In this document: positions 5,639 to 13,105 of the stretch, piece by piece
How the letters are laid out: every line of letters starts with the position of its first letter
Numbering within the stretch: the stretch's first letter is position 1
Assembly: GCA_022866015.1 (NCBI GenBank)
Contig: JALHTX010000349.1
Coordinates: 1 to 13,210 of the forward strand
Origin: Thermoplasmatota archaeon
GTDB lineage: Archaea; Thermoplasmatota; E2; DHVEG-1
Direction: 5' to 3'
Length of the DNA: 13,210 nt
Notes under the pieces: model-generated
What the model was told of the DNA's origin: nothing
Seen by the model: only the letters and a program-made list of their open reading frames with translations
Database searches by the model: none
Position numbers and translations under genes: made by a program

Positions 5639-5839
5639 ATGACAAAAACAATCATCATTAAATTTAATTTAAAAAAGCTTCTCACAAGTATAAATTATTA
5701 TATTATTATTCCATTGATAATTTATATAAGTATGGTTATAGTTCAGAGTAAAACTATTACTTTACCCAGCTGGGTTATTGCTATGATTCTTTTATCCTTT
5801 GCAATTTTTTTAATTATTTTAAATACACTATTAAACTAA
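5639..5839 (+). CDS. 66-residue membrane peptide with two helices
   Basis: ATG 5639 is preceded by GGGTGGT eight bases away, a good archaeal ribosome binding site. The product is basic at the start (MTKTIIIKFNLKKLL), then has a hydrophobic segment at about residues 19-36 and a second at about 43-65, joined by a short polar turn (QSKTITLPS). The layout suits a small two-helix integral membrane protein with both ends inside. It lies between the CoA-transferase beta gene and the truncated thiolase on the same strand, 93 bases after the former. No family recognised. It could be a membrane regulator or a subunit of a neighbour, but nothing in the sequence decides this. Confidence 0.6.
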   Translation: MTKTIIIKFNLKKLLTSINYYIIIPLIIYISMVIVQSKTITLPSWVIAMILLSFAIFLIILNTLLN

Positions 5840-5942
5840 AATGAAATGAATTTTTAAAGTTTGAAACTGAAATTTTTATTAAAGTATAAACCAAAGTTTA
5901 TCGATTTTTTGCATTAATCTCACGATTTATTCTAATTTCTCT

Positions 5943-7025
5943 GTGCATTTCGGTCATCAACTTGCTCCAGAATGGATCATTCATGATCATCTAGGGCTTG
6001 TCGGACTCCCACATTTCCGTGTTGAAAATGGTGGTAATACTGGCGGCTCCGCGTTATATGCAGCAGCGCTTTCAGTAATGTCTGGTCATCATGACGTTAT
6101 TGGTATTGTTGGCTGGGAGACAATGGATTCAGTATCACAAAGTCAAGGAGCTGAATTTATTGCCATGGCATCAGATATTAGATACGAGCTTATGGTCGGT
6201 GGAATCTATCCTATCTACTATGCTGCAATGGCAAACAAATGGATGAAAGACAACAAGGTTAAAGAAGAGGATGTAGCAAGCATTGGTGCTAAAAATAGAA
6301 ATAATGCTATGGATAATCCTAAAGCTCAATGGTACCGTAATGAACACAAATATATTACAGTTGATGATGTGATGAATTCACGGCTTATATCATACCCTAT
6401 TAAAAAGTATGACTGTTGTTTAATGACACGAGGAGTCGCATTTTTACTAGTTTGTTCTGAAGAATACGCTAAAAAAGTAAACCCAGATGGATATTGTACA
6501 ATTGATGGAAATGGACTTTCAAGTTGTACTATTAGAGCAGGGGACCGCCTGAATAATCCAGGTTGGACTGAACGTTATGAACCCAATTATCCAGAGATGA
6601 CTGAGTTTGGCGCATGCCGTAACTCCGCGGAACAAGCATATAAAATGGCAGGGATTAAAAACCCAAAAAAAGAAATTGATTTTGGTGAGATACATGATGC
6701 ATTTAGTACTTCTGAAGCCCAGATATACAAAGCCCTTGGTTTAGCTGATGAAAACACTATTGCACAATTTCTAAGAGATGAAAGTACACATATGCATGGA
6801 CAGATACCTATGAACCCAGGTGGTGGACTAATGGGTTACGGCCATCCTGTTGGAGCAACAGGTATTATGAGTACAATTGAATGTTTTTACCAATTATCAG
6901 GTATGATACCAAAGAAACATCTAAGTAAAAAAACAGAGGTTGCTGATGCAGAATGTGGAATTGTAAATAGTCATGCTGGAACAGGTACTAGTATTTCTAA
7001 CTTTATTCTAAGGAGGGGAAAGTAA
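5943..7025 (+). CDS. Thiolase-fold protein, 5'-truncated and without the nucleophilic Cys
   Basis: The product belongs to the archaeal/SCP2-like thiolase superfamily that pairs with DUF35 proteins. Recognisable parts: GHQLAPEWIIHDHLGLVGLP (start of the conserved core), RVENGGNTGGSAL where active thiolases have VEAACASGG, EIHDAFSTSEA (His251), the GYGHPVGATG motif (His301) and NSHAGTG near the end. Gly31 aligns with the catalytic Cys, so Claisen-type thiolysis by the normal route is not expected. Cys-less thiolase folds paired with DUF35, such as Ltp2 with ChsH2, act as acyl-CoA aldolases; that is a possible role here. The frame begins at GTG 5943 without a ribosome binding site. About 55 residues usual before this point are missing and no upstream frame supplies them. 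The stop overlaps the start of the DUF35 gene by one base. Confidence 0.85.
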   Translation: MHFGHQLAPEWIIHDHLGLVGLPHFRVENGGNTGGSALYAAALSVMSGHHDVIGIVGWETMDSVSQSQGAEFIAMASDIRYELMVGGIYPIYYAAMANKWMKDNKVKEEDVASIGAKNRNNAMDNPKAQWYRNEHKYITVDDVMNSRLISYPIKKYDCCLMTRGVAFLLVCSEEYAKKVNPDGYCTIDGNGLSSCTIRAGDRLNNPGWTERYEPNYPEMTEFGACRNSAEQAYKMAGIKNPKKEIDFGEIHDAFSTSEAQIYKALGLADENTIAQFLRDESTHMHGQIPMNPGGGLMGYGHPVGATGIMSTIECFYQLSGMIPKKHLSKKTEVADAECGIVNSHAGTGTSISNFILRRGK

Positions 7026-7690
7026 TGAGTGGCCAACAAATAATTAAAAAGAAAAAGAAATTTGCAGATGAACCAAATTTTACCGAGAAAAAAACATACA
7101 GACCTAATGATGTTAAAGAAACAGGTCTTGCATTTGTTGGCCATGAAATCTCAGATGACGGAAAAGTAATGAATCAATTCCTTCATTATGATCAACTTTA
7201 CACTATTAGACACGGTTGGAACAGCCCATTTTTCAAAGGATTATTAGACGGAAAAATAATGGGTACATACTGTCCAATATGCAATGATACCTGGGTACCT
7301 GCTCGTACTCATTGCTGGCGTCTTAACTGCAACCTTGAACACACAAAATGGGTTGAAATGCCACTTACTGCAAAGGTTCACACTTGGACTGTTGCAGGAT
7401 GGAGTGGACGATCATCACTTAAACGACTACCAATTGTCCTTATTTATGCAATAATAGGAGACAGCAAAGTAGCTATTGCAAATGAACTACATAAAATTAA
7501 ACCATGGGATGTAGAATTTGGTATGCCATTAAAAATTGTATTTAAACCAAAAGAGGAACGCATTGGTGCAGTAACAGATTTTCATTTTGAACCCATAGAT
7601 AATTGGAAACCATCACCTATGAACAAAGAAAAAGAACGAATTAAAAAACTAGTTGAACCCGTATATGAATGGGTTAAAACAATGAAATAA
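7025..7690 (+). CDS. DUF35 zinc-ribbon/OB-fold partner of the thiolase
   Basis: This 221-residue protein has a basic N-terminal extension (about residues 1-60), a helix leading into FFKGLLDGKIMGTYCPIC, a zinc ribbon with Cys83, Cys86, Cys97 and Cys102 (CPIC, then VPARTHCWRLNC), and an OB-fold from about 108 to 190 (AKVHTWTVAG, PIVLIYAII, GMPLKIVF). DUF35 proteins bind next to thiolase-fold enzymes and help channel acyl-CoA, as in the archaeal HMG-CoA synthase/thiolase complex. The gene starts one base inside the stop of the thiolase gene and has a strong AGGAGGGG site, so the two are translationally coupled and should form a complex. The N-terminal extension is longer than in minimal DUF35 proteins. 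Confidence 0.9.
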   Translation: MSGQQIIKKKKKFADEPNFTEKKTYRPNDVKETGLAFVGHEISDDGKVMNQFLHYDQLYTIRHGWNSPFFKGLLDGKIMGTYCPICNDTWVPARTHCWRLNCNLEHTKWVEMPLTAKVHTWTVAGWSGRSSLKRLPIVLIYAIIGDSKVAIANELHKIKPWDVEFGMPLKIVFKPKEERIGAVTDFHFEPIDNWKPSPMNKEKERIKKLVEPVYEWVKTMK

Positions 7691-7698
7691 GGTGAAGA

Positions 7699-7732
7699 TT
7701 TAAACACCACTTCTTTATTTCTTTTTTCAATG
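7699..7732 (+). promoter_or_regulatory. TATA box for a probably leaderless amidohydrolase transcript
   Basis: TTTAAA at 7699-7704 lies about 28 bases upstream of the ATG at 7730, the distance from TATA box to transcription start in archaea. The intervening DNA is C/T-rich and contains no ribosome binding site next to the ATG. Both points suggest transcription starting at or just before the start codon. Confidence 0.4.
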
Positions 7733-8743
7733 GAATTTGCTTCAGGAGAAATTCTAACAATTGATGGTTTTCAAAAAGGATATATTAGTTTTGAAAAAAA
7801 TAAAATAATTACAACAGAGAAAGGCACTTGTCCTAAAAAACCAGTTGTAAAAGGATTAATTGTTCCAGGTTTTGTAAACGCACATATTCACATTGGTGAT
7901 TCTTTTATTAAAAAGAAACATGCTAAACTCCCAAGAAATATAGAAACCCTTGTTGGTCCTCCAAACGGTTTAAAACATAGATTACTAAGTAGTACCTCTA
8001 ATGAAGAAATAGTAAATGGTATGATAGATTCTATTTATGAGATGAAAAAATCAGGGGTATCTATTTTTTGTGATTTTAGAGAGGGAGGAATCGATGGTTT
8101 AAATCTTCTTAATCTTGCCTTGAAAAACCAAAATATTTCACCTATTATTTTTTCAAGACCCAACAATTTAAAATATAATTCTAAAGAGATTAATAATTTG
8201 TTAAATTTTTCCAATGGTATAGGTTTAAGTAGTATTTCTGACTGGGAATATCCTGAAATTGTAAAAATTGTAAAACATGTTAAAAAAAAGAATAAAATGT
8301 TTGGTCTTCATGCATCTGAACGTGTCAGAGAAGATATTGATATTATTCTTGATTTAAAACCTGACTTTTTAGTTCATATGATTAAAGCTACAGAATCTGA
8401 TTTTATTAAAGTTAAAGAAAATAATATATCTGTTATTATTTGTCCTCGCTCCAATTATTTTTTTGGTATTCAACCAAATTATAAACTCATTAAAAAAACA
8501 GATACAACTTTTCTTATTGGAACTGATAATTCGATGTTAAATAACCCATCGATTTTAGATGAAATATTTTTTATTAAACAAAAAACAAATTTATTTTCAA
8601 TGCACGAATTACTCCATACTAGTACATATATTGCAAGGAAAGCTTTAAATCAGGAATGCGGCATTCTTGATTCCAACTTAAAGGCAGACTTTGTTGTCTT
8701 AGATAAAAAAACATTTAAGCCTTTGTTTATCTTAAATAAATAG
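7730..8743 (+). CDS. Amidohydrolase-superfamily metal-dependent hydrolase
   Basis: The 337-residue protein has the N-terminal beta-sandwich strand pattern of cyclic deaminase-type amidohydrolases (ASGEILTIDGFQKGYISF), then GLIVPGFVNAHIHIGD, whose His52 and His54 are the first metal ligands. Further ligands are His194 (GLHASE, with Glu197 as likely acid/base), His216 (LVHM) and Asp266 (IGTDNSM). The C-terminus returns to the sandwich (LKADFVVLD). This layout is typical of the COG0402 branch, which deaminates or hydrolyses C-N bonds in nucleobases, pterins or similar rings. At 337 residues it is shorter than most (400-450). The substrate cannot be told. It follows the DUF35 gene by 39 bases and precedes the CBS gene by 18, but seems to have its own promoter. 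Confidence 0.85.
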   Translation: MEFASGEILTIDGFQKGYISFEKNKIITTEKGTCPKKPVVKGLIVPGFVNAHIHIGDSFIKKKHAKLPRNIETLVGPPNGLKHRLLSSTSNEEIVNGMIDSIYEMKKSGVSIFCDFREGGIDGLNLLNLALKNQNISPIIFSRPNNLKYNSKEINNLLNFSNGIGLSSISDWEYPEIVKIVKHVKKKNKMFGLHASERVREDIDIILDLKPDFLVHMIKATESDFIKVKENNISVIICPRSNYFFGIQPNYKLIKKTDTTFLIGTDNSMLNNPSILDEIFFIKQKTNLFSMHELLHTSTYIARKALNQECGILDSNLKADFVVLDKKTFKPLFILNK

Positions 8744-8761
8744 AAGAAGAGGGGTGTTAAA

Positions 8762-9601
8762 GTGAAAATCGAAGATGTAATGTCAAAAGAGTTAATTGTT
8801 GGATATGTACCAGGTACTGTTAAAGTTGCTTTAAAAATTCTTGCCAAACATAATGTTTCAGGTATGCCTATACTTAAAAAAGACACCAAAAACGTAGTTG
8901 GTGTTTTAACCAGATCAGATATTTTTAGAAACCATGATGAAGATCAACTTGCACTGTTTATGACCAAAGAATTTGAATCTGTTAAAATAGATCAAGATGT
9001 AAAGGATGCTGCTAAACTTTTATATGAACACAGAATCCATGGTTTACCTGTTCTTAACAACAGAAATAACTTAGTAGGTATCATAAGCCCAACTGATATC
9101 TTAAAAAAACTTCCCGATGAAATCGATGAAGTAATAGAGCATTATTTTACAAGCCTAGTAGTACCTGTTTATCAGGAAACACCAATTAATATTATAATGG
9201 AAATTATCAGTGTCACCCGTGAGAATGCTTTACCTGTTTTAGACGATGATAGAAAATTATGCGGAATAGTCACAGATGGAGATTTGTTCAAATTAAGTCA
9301 CATAAAAGAAAGCGTTTCACACTCTGATATGGGCATGGGTGGAGACGAAGATGAATGGACTTGGGAAGGAATAAGAGACACAGTAAGACTTCACTATACA
9401 ACCTCTGAAGTAGCACTACCACCAGTACCAGTAAAACAAATTATGGTTGGTGACGTTATAAAGGCTACAAAAAACACACCAATACACGAAGTTGCTGAAA
9501 AAATGATTAAAAACAAAATAAGCAATATACCAGTTGTCGATTCTGATAACAGATTACTTGGAATGGTCACAGATATTGATCTCATGGCCTGCTGGTTTTA
9601 A
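8762..9601 (+). CDS. Four-CBS-domain protein
   Basis: GTG 8762 is preceded by GAGGGGTG, a strong ribosome binding site. The 279 residues form four CBS motifs at about 5-57 (VMSKELIVGYVPGTVKVALK, VVGVLTRSDIF), 65-117 (FMTKEFESVKI, LVGIISPTDIL), 128-180 (YFTSLVVPVYQETPIN, LCGIVTDGDLF) and 225-277 (IMVGDVIKATKNTPIHEVAE, LLGMVTDIDLM). Domains 3 and 4 are separated by an acidic, glycine-rich linker (181-224). Paired CBS motifs bind adenine nucleotides or S-adenosylmethionine and usually regulate a partner. Stand-alone CBS quartets are common in archaea. No DNA-binding or enzyme domain is attached, so it is a ligand-sensing regulator with unknown target. It may share a transcript with the amidohydrolase. 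Confidence 0.9.
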   Translation: MKIEDVMSKELIVGYVPGTVKVALKILAKHNVSGMPILKKDTKNVVGVLTRSDIFRNHDEDQLALFMTKEFESVKIDQDVKDAAKLLYEHRIHGLPVLNNRNNLVGIISPTDILKKLPDEIDEVIEHYFTSLVVPVYQETPINIIMEIISVTRENALPVLDDDRKLCGIVTDGDLFKLSHIKESVSHSDMGMGGDEDEWTWEGIRDTVRLHYTTSEVALPPVPVKQIMVGDVIKATKNTPIHEVAEKMIKNKISNIPVVDSDNRLLGMVTDIDLMACWF

Positions 9602-9606
9602 ATTCT

Positions 9607-9655
9607 TTTATATTATATACTTTTTTAATTACTTGGTTAGCGGAGACTAATATTC
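9607..9655 (+). promoter_or_regulatory. Promoter region of the glycyl-tRNA synthetase gene
   Basis: The 54 bases after the CBS gene contain TTTATATTATATA (about 9607-9619), a good TATA box, some 40 bases upstream of ATG 9656. A weak GCGGAG lies about 12 bases before the start. This suggests the synthetase is transcribed separately from the CBS gene. Confidence 0.45.
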
Positions 9656-11305
9656 ATGCCACAAGATATCTTTGATAAAATAATGACGCTTGCCAAAAGA
9701 AGAGGTTTTATTTATCCTTCATTTGAAATCTATGGTGGTGTTGCTGGTTTTTATGATTATGGACCACTAGGTGCTCAGCTTAAAAACAACATTGAAAACC
9801 TATGGAGGAAATATTATCTTTTAAAAGACAACTGCATTGAAATAAACACGCCAACAGTTACTCTTTATGAAGTTTTAAAAGCATCAGGTCATACCAATGA
9901 ATTTACTGATCTTACAGTTGATTGTAAAAAATGCAAACAATCATTTAAACTAGAAGGACTTGTAGAAAAAGGTGATCCAGAGAAAGAAGCAAAAGAAGGA
10001 AAAGTAAAATGTCCAAACTGCGGTGAAATACTAAAAAATCCGTATCCTGTAAATTTAATGTTTTCAACAAAAATTGGAGTTGGAAATACCCGTGATGCTT
10101 TTTTAAGACCAGAGACTGCCCAAGGCATTTTCACCAATTTTCATCTTCTTTATCGTTATGCAAGAGAAAAACTACCATTTGGTGTAGTTCAAATTGGAAA
10201 AGGATACAGAAATGAGATATCACCTAGACAGGGAATAATCCGTCAGCGTGAATTTAACATGGCTGAAGCCGAAGTATTTTTTGACCCAAAAGATAAATCT
10301 CATCCTGATTTTGATAGTGTAAAAAATAAAACACTTTTTTTGTTTGATAATAAAAAAGAAATGAAATTTTCGGTCGAAAAAGCTGTAAAACAAGGAGTGG
10401 TAAATAATCAGGCTCTTGCTTACTATATGTGCCTTACTCAAGAGTTTTTACTAGATGTTGGTATAGATCCTGAAAAGTTTCGTTTTAGAAAACACGGTGA
10501 TGATGAACTTGCTCATTATGCAACAGAATGCTGGGATGCAGAACTTTACAGTGAGCGCTTTGGATGGGTTGAGTGCGTTGGAATTGCTGACCGGTCTGCA
10601 TATGATATAAAATCACATATTGAGTCATCTGGAAATGATATGTATGCTCTTCGTAAGTTTGATGAACCAAAAACTGTAAATGTGAAAAAAGTTGTTGCTG
10701 ATATGGGTAAACTTGGCCCGCTTTTTAAAAATAAAGCAGGTAAAATAAAAGATTTACTTGAAAAAATTGATGTTAAAAAGGATAAAGAAATTATTTTAAA
10801 TGTTGATGGTGAAAAAATCAAAATTCCAACTGATTGTTATAAGATTGTTGAGACAGAAGAAAAAATTATGGGTGAAAGATTTGTACCTCATGTTATTGAG
10901 CCGTCTTATGGTATAGATCGTATTTTGTATATGATTCTAGAGCATAGTTATTCTGAGGGAAAAAAAAGTGATGAAGAATATCGTATTTTAAAACTCAATC
11001 CAGTTGTTGCTCCTGTAAAAGTTGGTATTTTCCCTCTGATTGGCGATAAAAAATTGATAAACATTGCAAAAAAATTAGATTCTGATTTAAGAACCTCTGG
11101 AATTTCTACTTATTATGATGAAGGCGGTACAATTGGAAGGCGTTATGCACGTATGGATGAGATTGGAACACCTTTTTGTATAACAGTTGATCATGATTCA
11201 ATAAATGATAATGCTGTTACTGTACGTGATAGAGATACTACTAAACAAGATAGAGTTAAAATTAAAGAAGTTTTATCTTTTATAATGGCTAAGATTTCTT
11301 CTTAA
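9656..11305 (+). CDS. glyS: Glycyl-tRNA synthetase, archaeal/eukaryotic type
   Basis: This 549-residue class II synthetase charges tRNA-Gly in the cytoplasm. It opens with IMTLAKRRGFIYPSFEIYGG and VAGFYDYGPLGAQLKNN, the hallmark of the single-chain alpha2 form. A zinc ribbon insertion has Cys90, Cys93, Cys119 and Cys122. RPETAQGIFTNF (151-162) lies in the glycine/ATP site. Motif 2 is at 181-208 (GKGYRNEISPRQGIIRQREF), and motif 3 at 415-428 (EPSYGIDRILYMIL). The anticodon-binding domain is at about 452-545 (VAPVKVGIFPL, YYDEGGTIGRRYARMDEIG, PFCITVD). Length and all motifs are normal, so the gene is intact. Its end converges with the lysine aminotransferase gene, with 30 bases between the stops. 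Confidence 0.97.
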   Translation: MPQDIFDKIMTLAKRRGFIYPSFEIYGGVAGFYDYGPLGAQLKNNIENLWRKYYLLKDNCIEINTPTVTLYEVLKASGHTNEFTDLTVDCKKCKQSFKLEGLVEKGDPEKEAKEGKVKCPNCGEILKNPYPVNLMFSTKIGVGNTRDAFLRPETAQGIFTNFHLLYRYAREKLPFGVVQIGKGYRNEISPRQGIIRQREFNMAEAEVFFDPKDKSHPDFDSVKNKTLFLFDNKKEMKFSVEKAVKQGVVNNQALAYYMCLTQEFLLDVGIDPEKFRFRKHGDDELAHYATECWDAELYSERFGWVECVGIADRSAYDIKSHIESSGNDMYALRKFDEPKTVNVKKVVADMGKLGPLFKNKAGKIKDLLEKIDVKKDKEIILNVDGEKIKIPTDCYKIVETEEKIMGERFVPHVIEPSYGIDRILYMILEHSYSEGKKSDEEYRILKLNPVVAPVKVGIFPLIGDKKLINIAKKLDSDLRTSGISTYYDEGGTIGRRYARMDEIGTPFCITVDHDSINDNAVTVRDRDTTKQDRVKIKEVLSFIMAKISS

Positions 11306-11335
11306 TTCTAATCAAAAATTTAATTTTATAATGTA

Positions 11336-12655
11336 TTAGAAGGTTTTTAGCGCATTGTGAATAATAGACAATATTTTATCTATCTCTTCAGAAGAAATCA
11401 CTAGTGGTGGACGGAATCTAATAGTTTTTTCCCCGCAACCAATAAGGATAAGATCATTTGCATACAATTTTTTCTTAAGTTCATCCCTTTTTTCAGCAGA
11501 AACACAATCAAAAGCACACATAAGTCCCTTACCCCGAGGATTTGATATTTTCGTAACATATTTTTGTGATAATTCAACAAGACCTGCGAGTAAACGTTTC
11601 CCTTGGATTTCAGCATTTTTAACAAGTTTTTCTTCTTTAATTACTTCAAGATATTTCTGAGATCTAACCATATCAACTAGGTTTCCACCCCATGTAGAGT
11701 TAAGTCTACTGGGAACCTGAAAAACATTATCTTTGATTTCATCAACACGATTATTTACCATTATACCACAGACCTGGGTTTTTTTACCAAAAGCAAGAAT
11801 ATCTGGCTTAACATCATGATGCTCATATGCCCACATTTTACCTGTAAGACCTACACCAGATTGAACTTCATCTACAATAAACATCATTTCATGTTCATCA
11901 CAAAGTTTTCTAAGTTTTTTAAAAAACTCTGTTCTGAAATGATTATCACCTCCCTCGCCTTGAATAGGTTCAATGATTAAAGCAGCTATATCGTCAGGAT
12001 TCTCAGAAACTGCTTGTTTTATTTCAGATACTGCTTTTTTTTCTAAGTCTTCAACAGTTCTAATATTTTCTGGGTTTAATGGAAAAGTTATCTTTGGATT
12101 AGTAATTCGTGGCCATTTAAACTTTGGAAAATATTTAATTTTATTAAGATTAAAAGTATTTGTCATACAAAGCGTGTAACCAGTACGCCCGTGAAAAGCC
12201 TCCTTAAAATGAATAACCTGGTTTCCAAGTTCTTCTTTTTTACCACGCTCAAAGTTTTTACGTATTTTCCAGTCAAAAGCTGTTTTAAGTCCATTTTCTA
12301 TTGCAAGTGCTCCACCACTAATAAAAAATAGATGCTTAAAGCAATTCGGCATCGCGTTTTTACCAAAGTAGTCAATAAACTCTGCCATTTCTTGAGTATA
12401 TATATCAGAGTTTGTTGGGTTATTTACAGCAACTTCACCAATTTTTTTAATAAACTTTGGATTGTAAAGTGCAGGATGATTACAACCAAGAGGTGCTGAT
12501 GCAAAAAATGAGAATCCATCTAAGTAATATTTACCACTACGAGAATCATATATTTGACATCCATGACTTTTTTTAAGATCAAGTACAAAATCAAAACCGT
12601 CTACAATAATGTATTTCGAAAGTGTTTCATGGACTTTATCTGCGTTAATACTCAT
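11336..12655 (-). CDS. lat: L-lysine 6-aminotransferase (PLP class III)
   Basis: The enzyme transfers the epsilon-amino group of lysine to 2-oxoglutarate, giving 2-aminoadipate 6-semialdehyde (which cyclises) and glutamate. I chose ATG 12655 because GAGGTGATAA lies just upstream; the frame extends nine codons further but without a site. The 439 residues show the Lat signature throughout: FVLDLKKSHGCQIYDSRSGK, YYLDGFSFFASAPLGCNHPA, FISGGALAIENGLKTAFDWK, AFHGRTGYTL, IIEPIQGEGGDNHFR (Glu229), FIVDEVQSGVG (Asp262, pyridine-nitrogen contact), AFGKKTQVCG (Lys291, the PLP Schiff base) and RLNSTWGGNLVDMVR. These specific words favour Lat over ornithine or acetylornithine aminotransferases. Length is usual. 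A role in lysine breakdown or in making a piperideine-type metabolite or osmolyte precursor is inferred. Confidence 0.93.
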   Translation of the reverse strand: MSINADKVHETLSKYIIVDGFDFVLDLKKSHGCQIYDSRSGKYYLDGFSFFASAPLGCNHPALYNPKFIKKIGEVAVNNPTNSDIYTQEMAEFIDYFGKNAMPNCFKHLFFISGGALAIENGLKTAFDWKIRKNFERGKKEELGNQVIHFKEAFHGRTGYTLCMTNTFNLNKIKYFPKFKWPRITNPKITFPLNPENIRTVEDLEKKAVSEIKQAVSENPDDIAALIIEPIQGEGGDNHFRTEFFKKLRKLCDEHEMMFIVDEVQSGVGLTGKMWAYEHHDVKPDILAFGKKTQVCGIMVNNRVDEIKDNVFQVPSRLNSTWGGNLVDMVRSQKYLEVIKEEKLVKNAEIQGKRLLAGLVELSQKYVTKISNPRGKGLMCAFDCVSAEKRDELKKKLYANDLILIGCGEKTIRFRPPLVISSEEIDKILSIIHNALKTF

Positions 12656-12660
12656 TTCAA

Positions 12661-12727
12661 TTATCACCTCTATTAAAATCAACTGTTTTTAAAGATATTA
12701 GTGCCGTATCTATCCTAATTATAAAAC
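12661..12727 (-). promoter_or_regulatory. lat promoter and ribosome binding site
   Basis: On the minus strand TTTTATAATTA (plus 12716-12726) is a good TATA box, about 65 bases before ATG 12655. GAGGTGATAA (plus 12661-12670) is the ribosome binding site and decides the start. A 5' leader of about 35-40 bases is predicted. Confidence 0.55.
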
Positions 12728-12834
12728 GATATCGGTGATTGATAGATTACGATATCCAAAATATAAGGAGAAAGATATATACCAATACTTTTTGATATCG
12801 GTTATTGTTATCTATATATCTCCTATATGATATC
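12727..12834. promoter_or_regulatory. GATATC cluster upstream of lat, candidate regulator sites
   Basis: The palindrome GATATC occurs at 12728-12733 (within CGATATCG), 12751-12756, 12794-12799 and 12829-12834, four times in 107 bases, with the first directly abutting the TATA box. Two copies are followed by GGT(G/T)ATTG. Between them an imperfect inverted repeat links AGGAGAAAGATATATA (12766-12781) with TATATATCTCCT (12813-12824). This arrangement fits binding sites for a transcription regulator of lat. Confidence 0.4.
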
Positions 12835-12841
12835 AGTAGTA

Positions 12842-13089
12842 CTATTGATAAGTCATGCTATTTTTACTTAATTTCTCATTTAATTTTTTGTTTTCTTGTT
12901 GTAATTTCATGATAATTTCCTTTATCTTTCTGAAACTTGTTTTTCAGCATTTGATATTTTATTATAAATAGATTCAACCTATATTTTTCCTCCCTCAACT
13001 GCAATTTCAAAACAACTTTTTATAAGTATGTTCTTTTTTATATCAACAGGAGAAAAAAAAGAGTTATTAATTAACTTGACATTGTCAGA
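12842..13089 (-). pseudogene. Decayed coiled-coil protein gene with SPVDIK segment
   Basis: Reading the minus strand leftward from 13089, codons give SDNVKLINNSFFSPVDIKKN and ILIKSCFEIAVEGGKI, then an in-frame TAG (12979-12981), VESIYNKISNAEKQVSER, a stop at 12922-12924, and after a one-frame shift KIKEIIMKLQQENKKLNEKL followed by SKNSMTYQ, ending at 12842-12844. The pieces join into one plausible protein with a Lys/Glu/Gln-rich coiled-coil end, so this looks like a gene broken by one nonsense mutation and one frameshift. Its FSPVDIK part includes the 21-base repeat shared with 722-742. Family unknown. Confidence 0.45.
13035..13055. repeat. Dispersed 21-bp direct repeat, right copy
   Basis: Identical to 722-742 over 21 bases. 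On the minus strand it is read as S-P-V-D-I-K within the decayed gene at 12842-13089, in the same codon register as the left copy. Confidence 0.75.
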
Positions 13090-13105
13090 TTAGATTTTTT
13101 TTAGG

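Noticed and set aside
10220..10821. Several 60-90 codon minus-strand frames inside the glycyl-tRNA synthetase gene
   Set aside because: They are shadows of a strongly conserved plus-strand gene and have no ribosome binding sites or domain features.
12656..12682. Upstream start of the lysine aminotransferase at 12682
   Set aside because: The extra nine codons cover the ribosome binding site GAGGTGATAA itself, which correctly positions the ATG at 12655.
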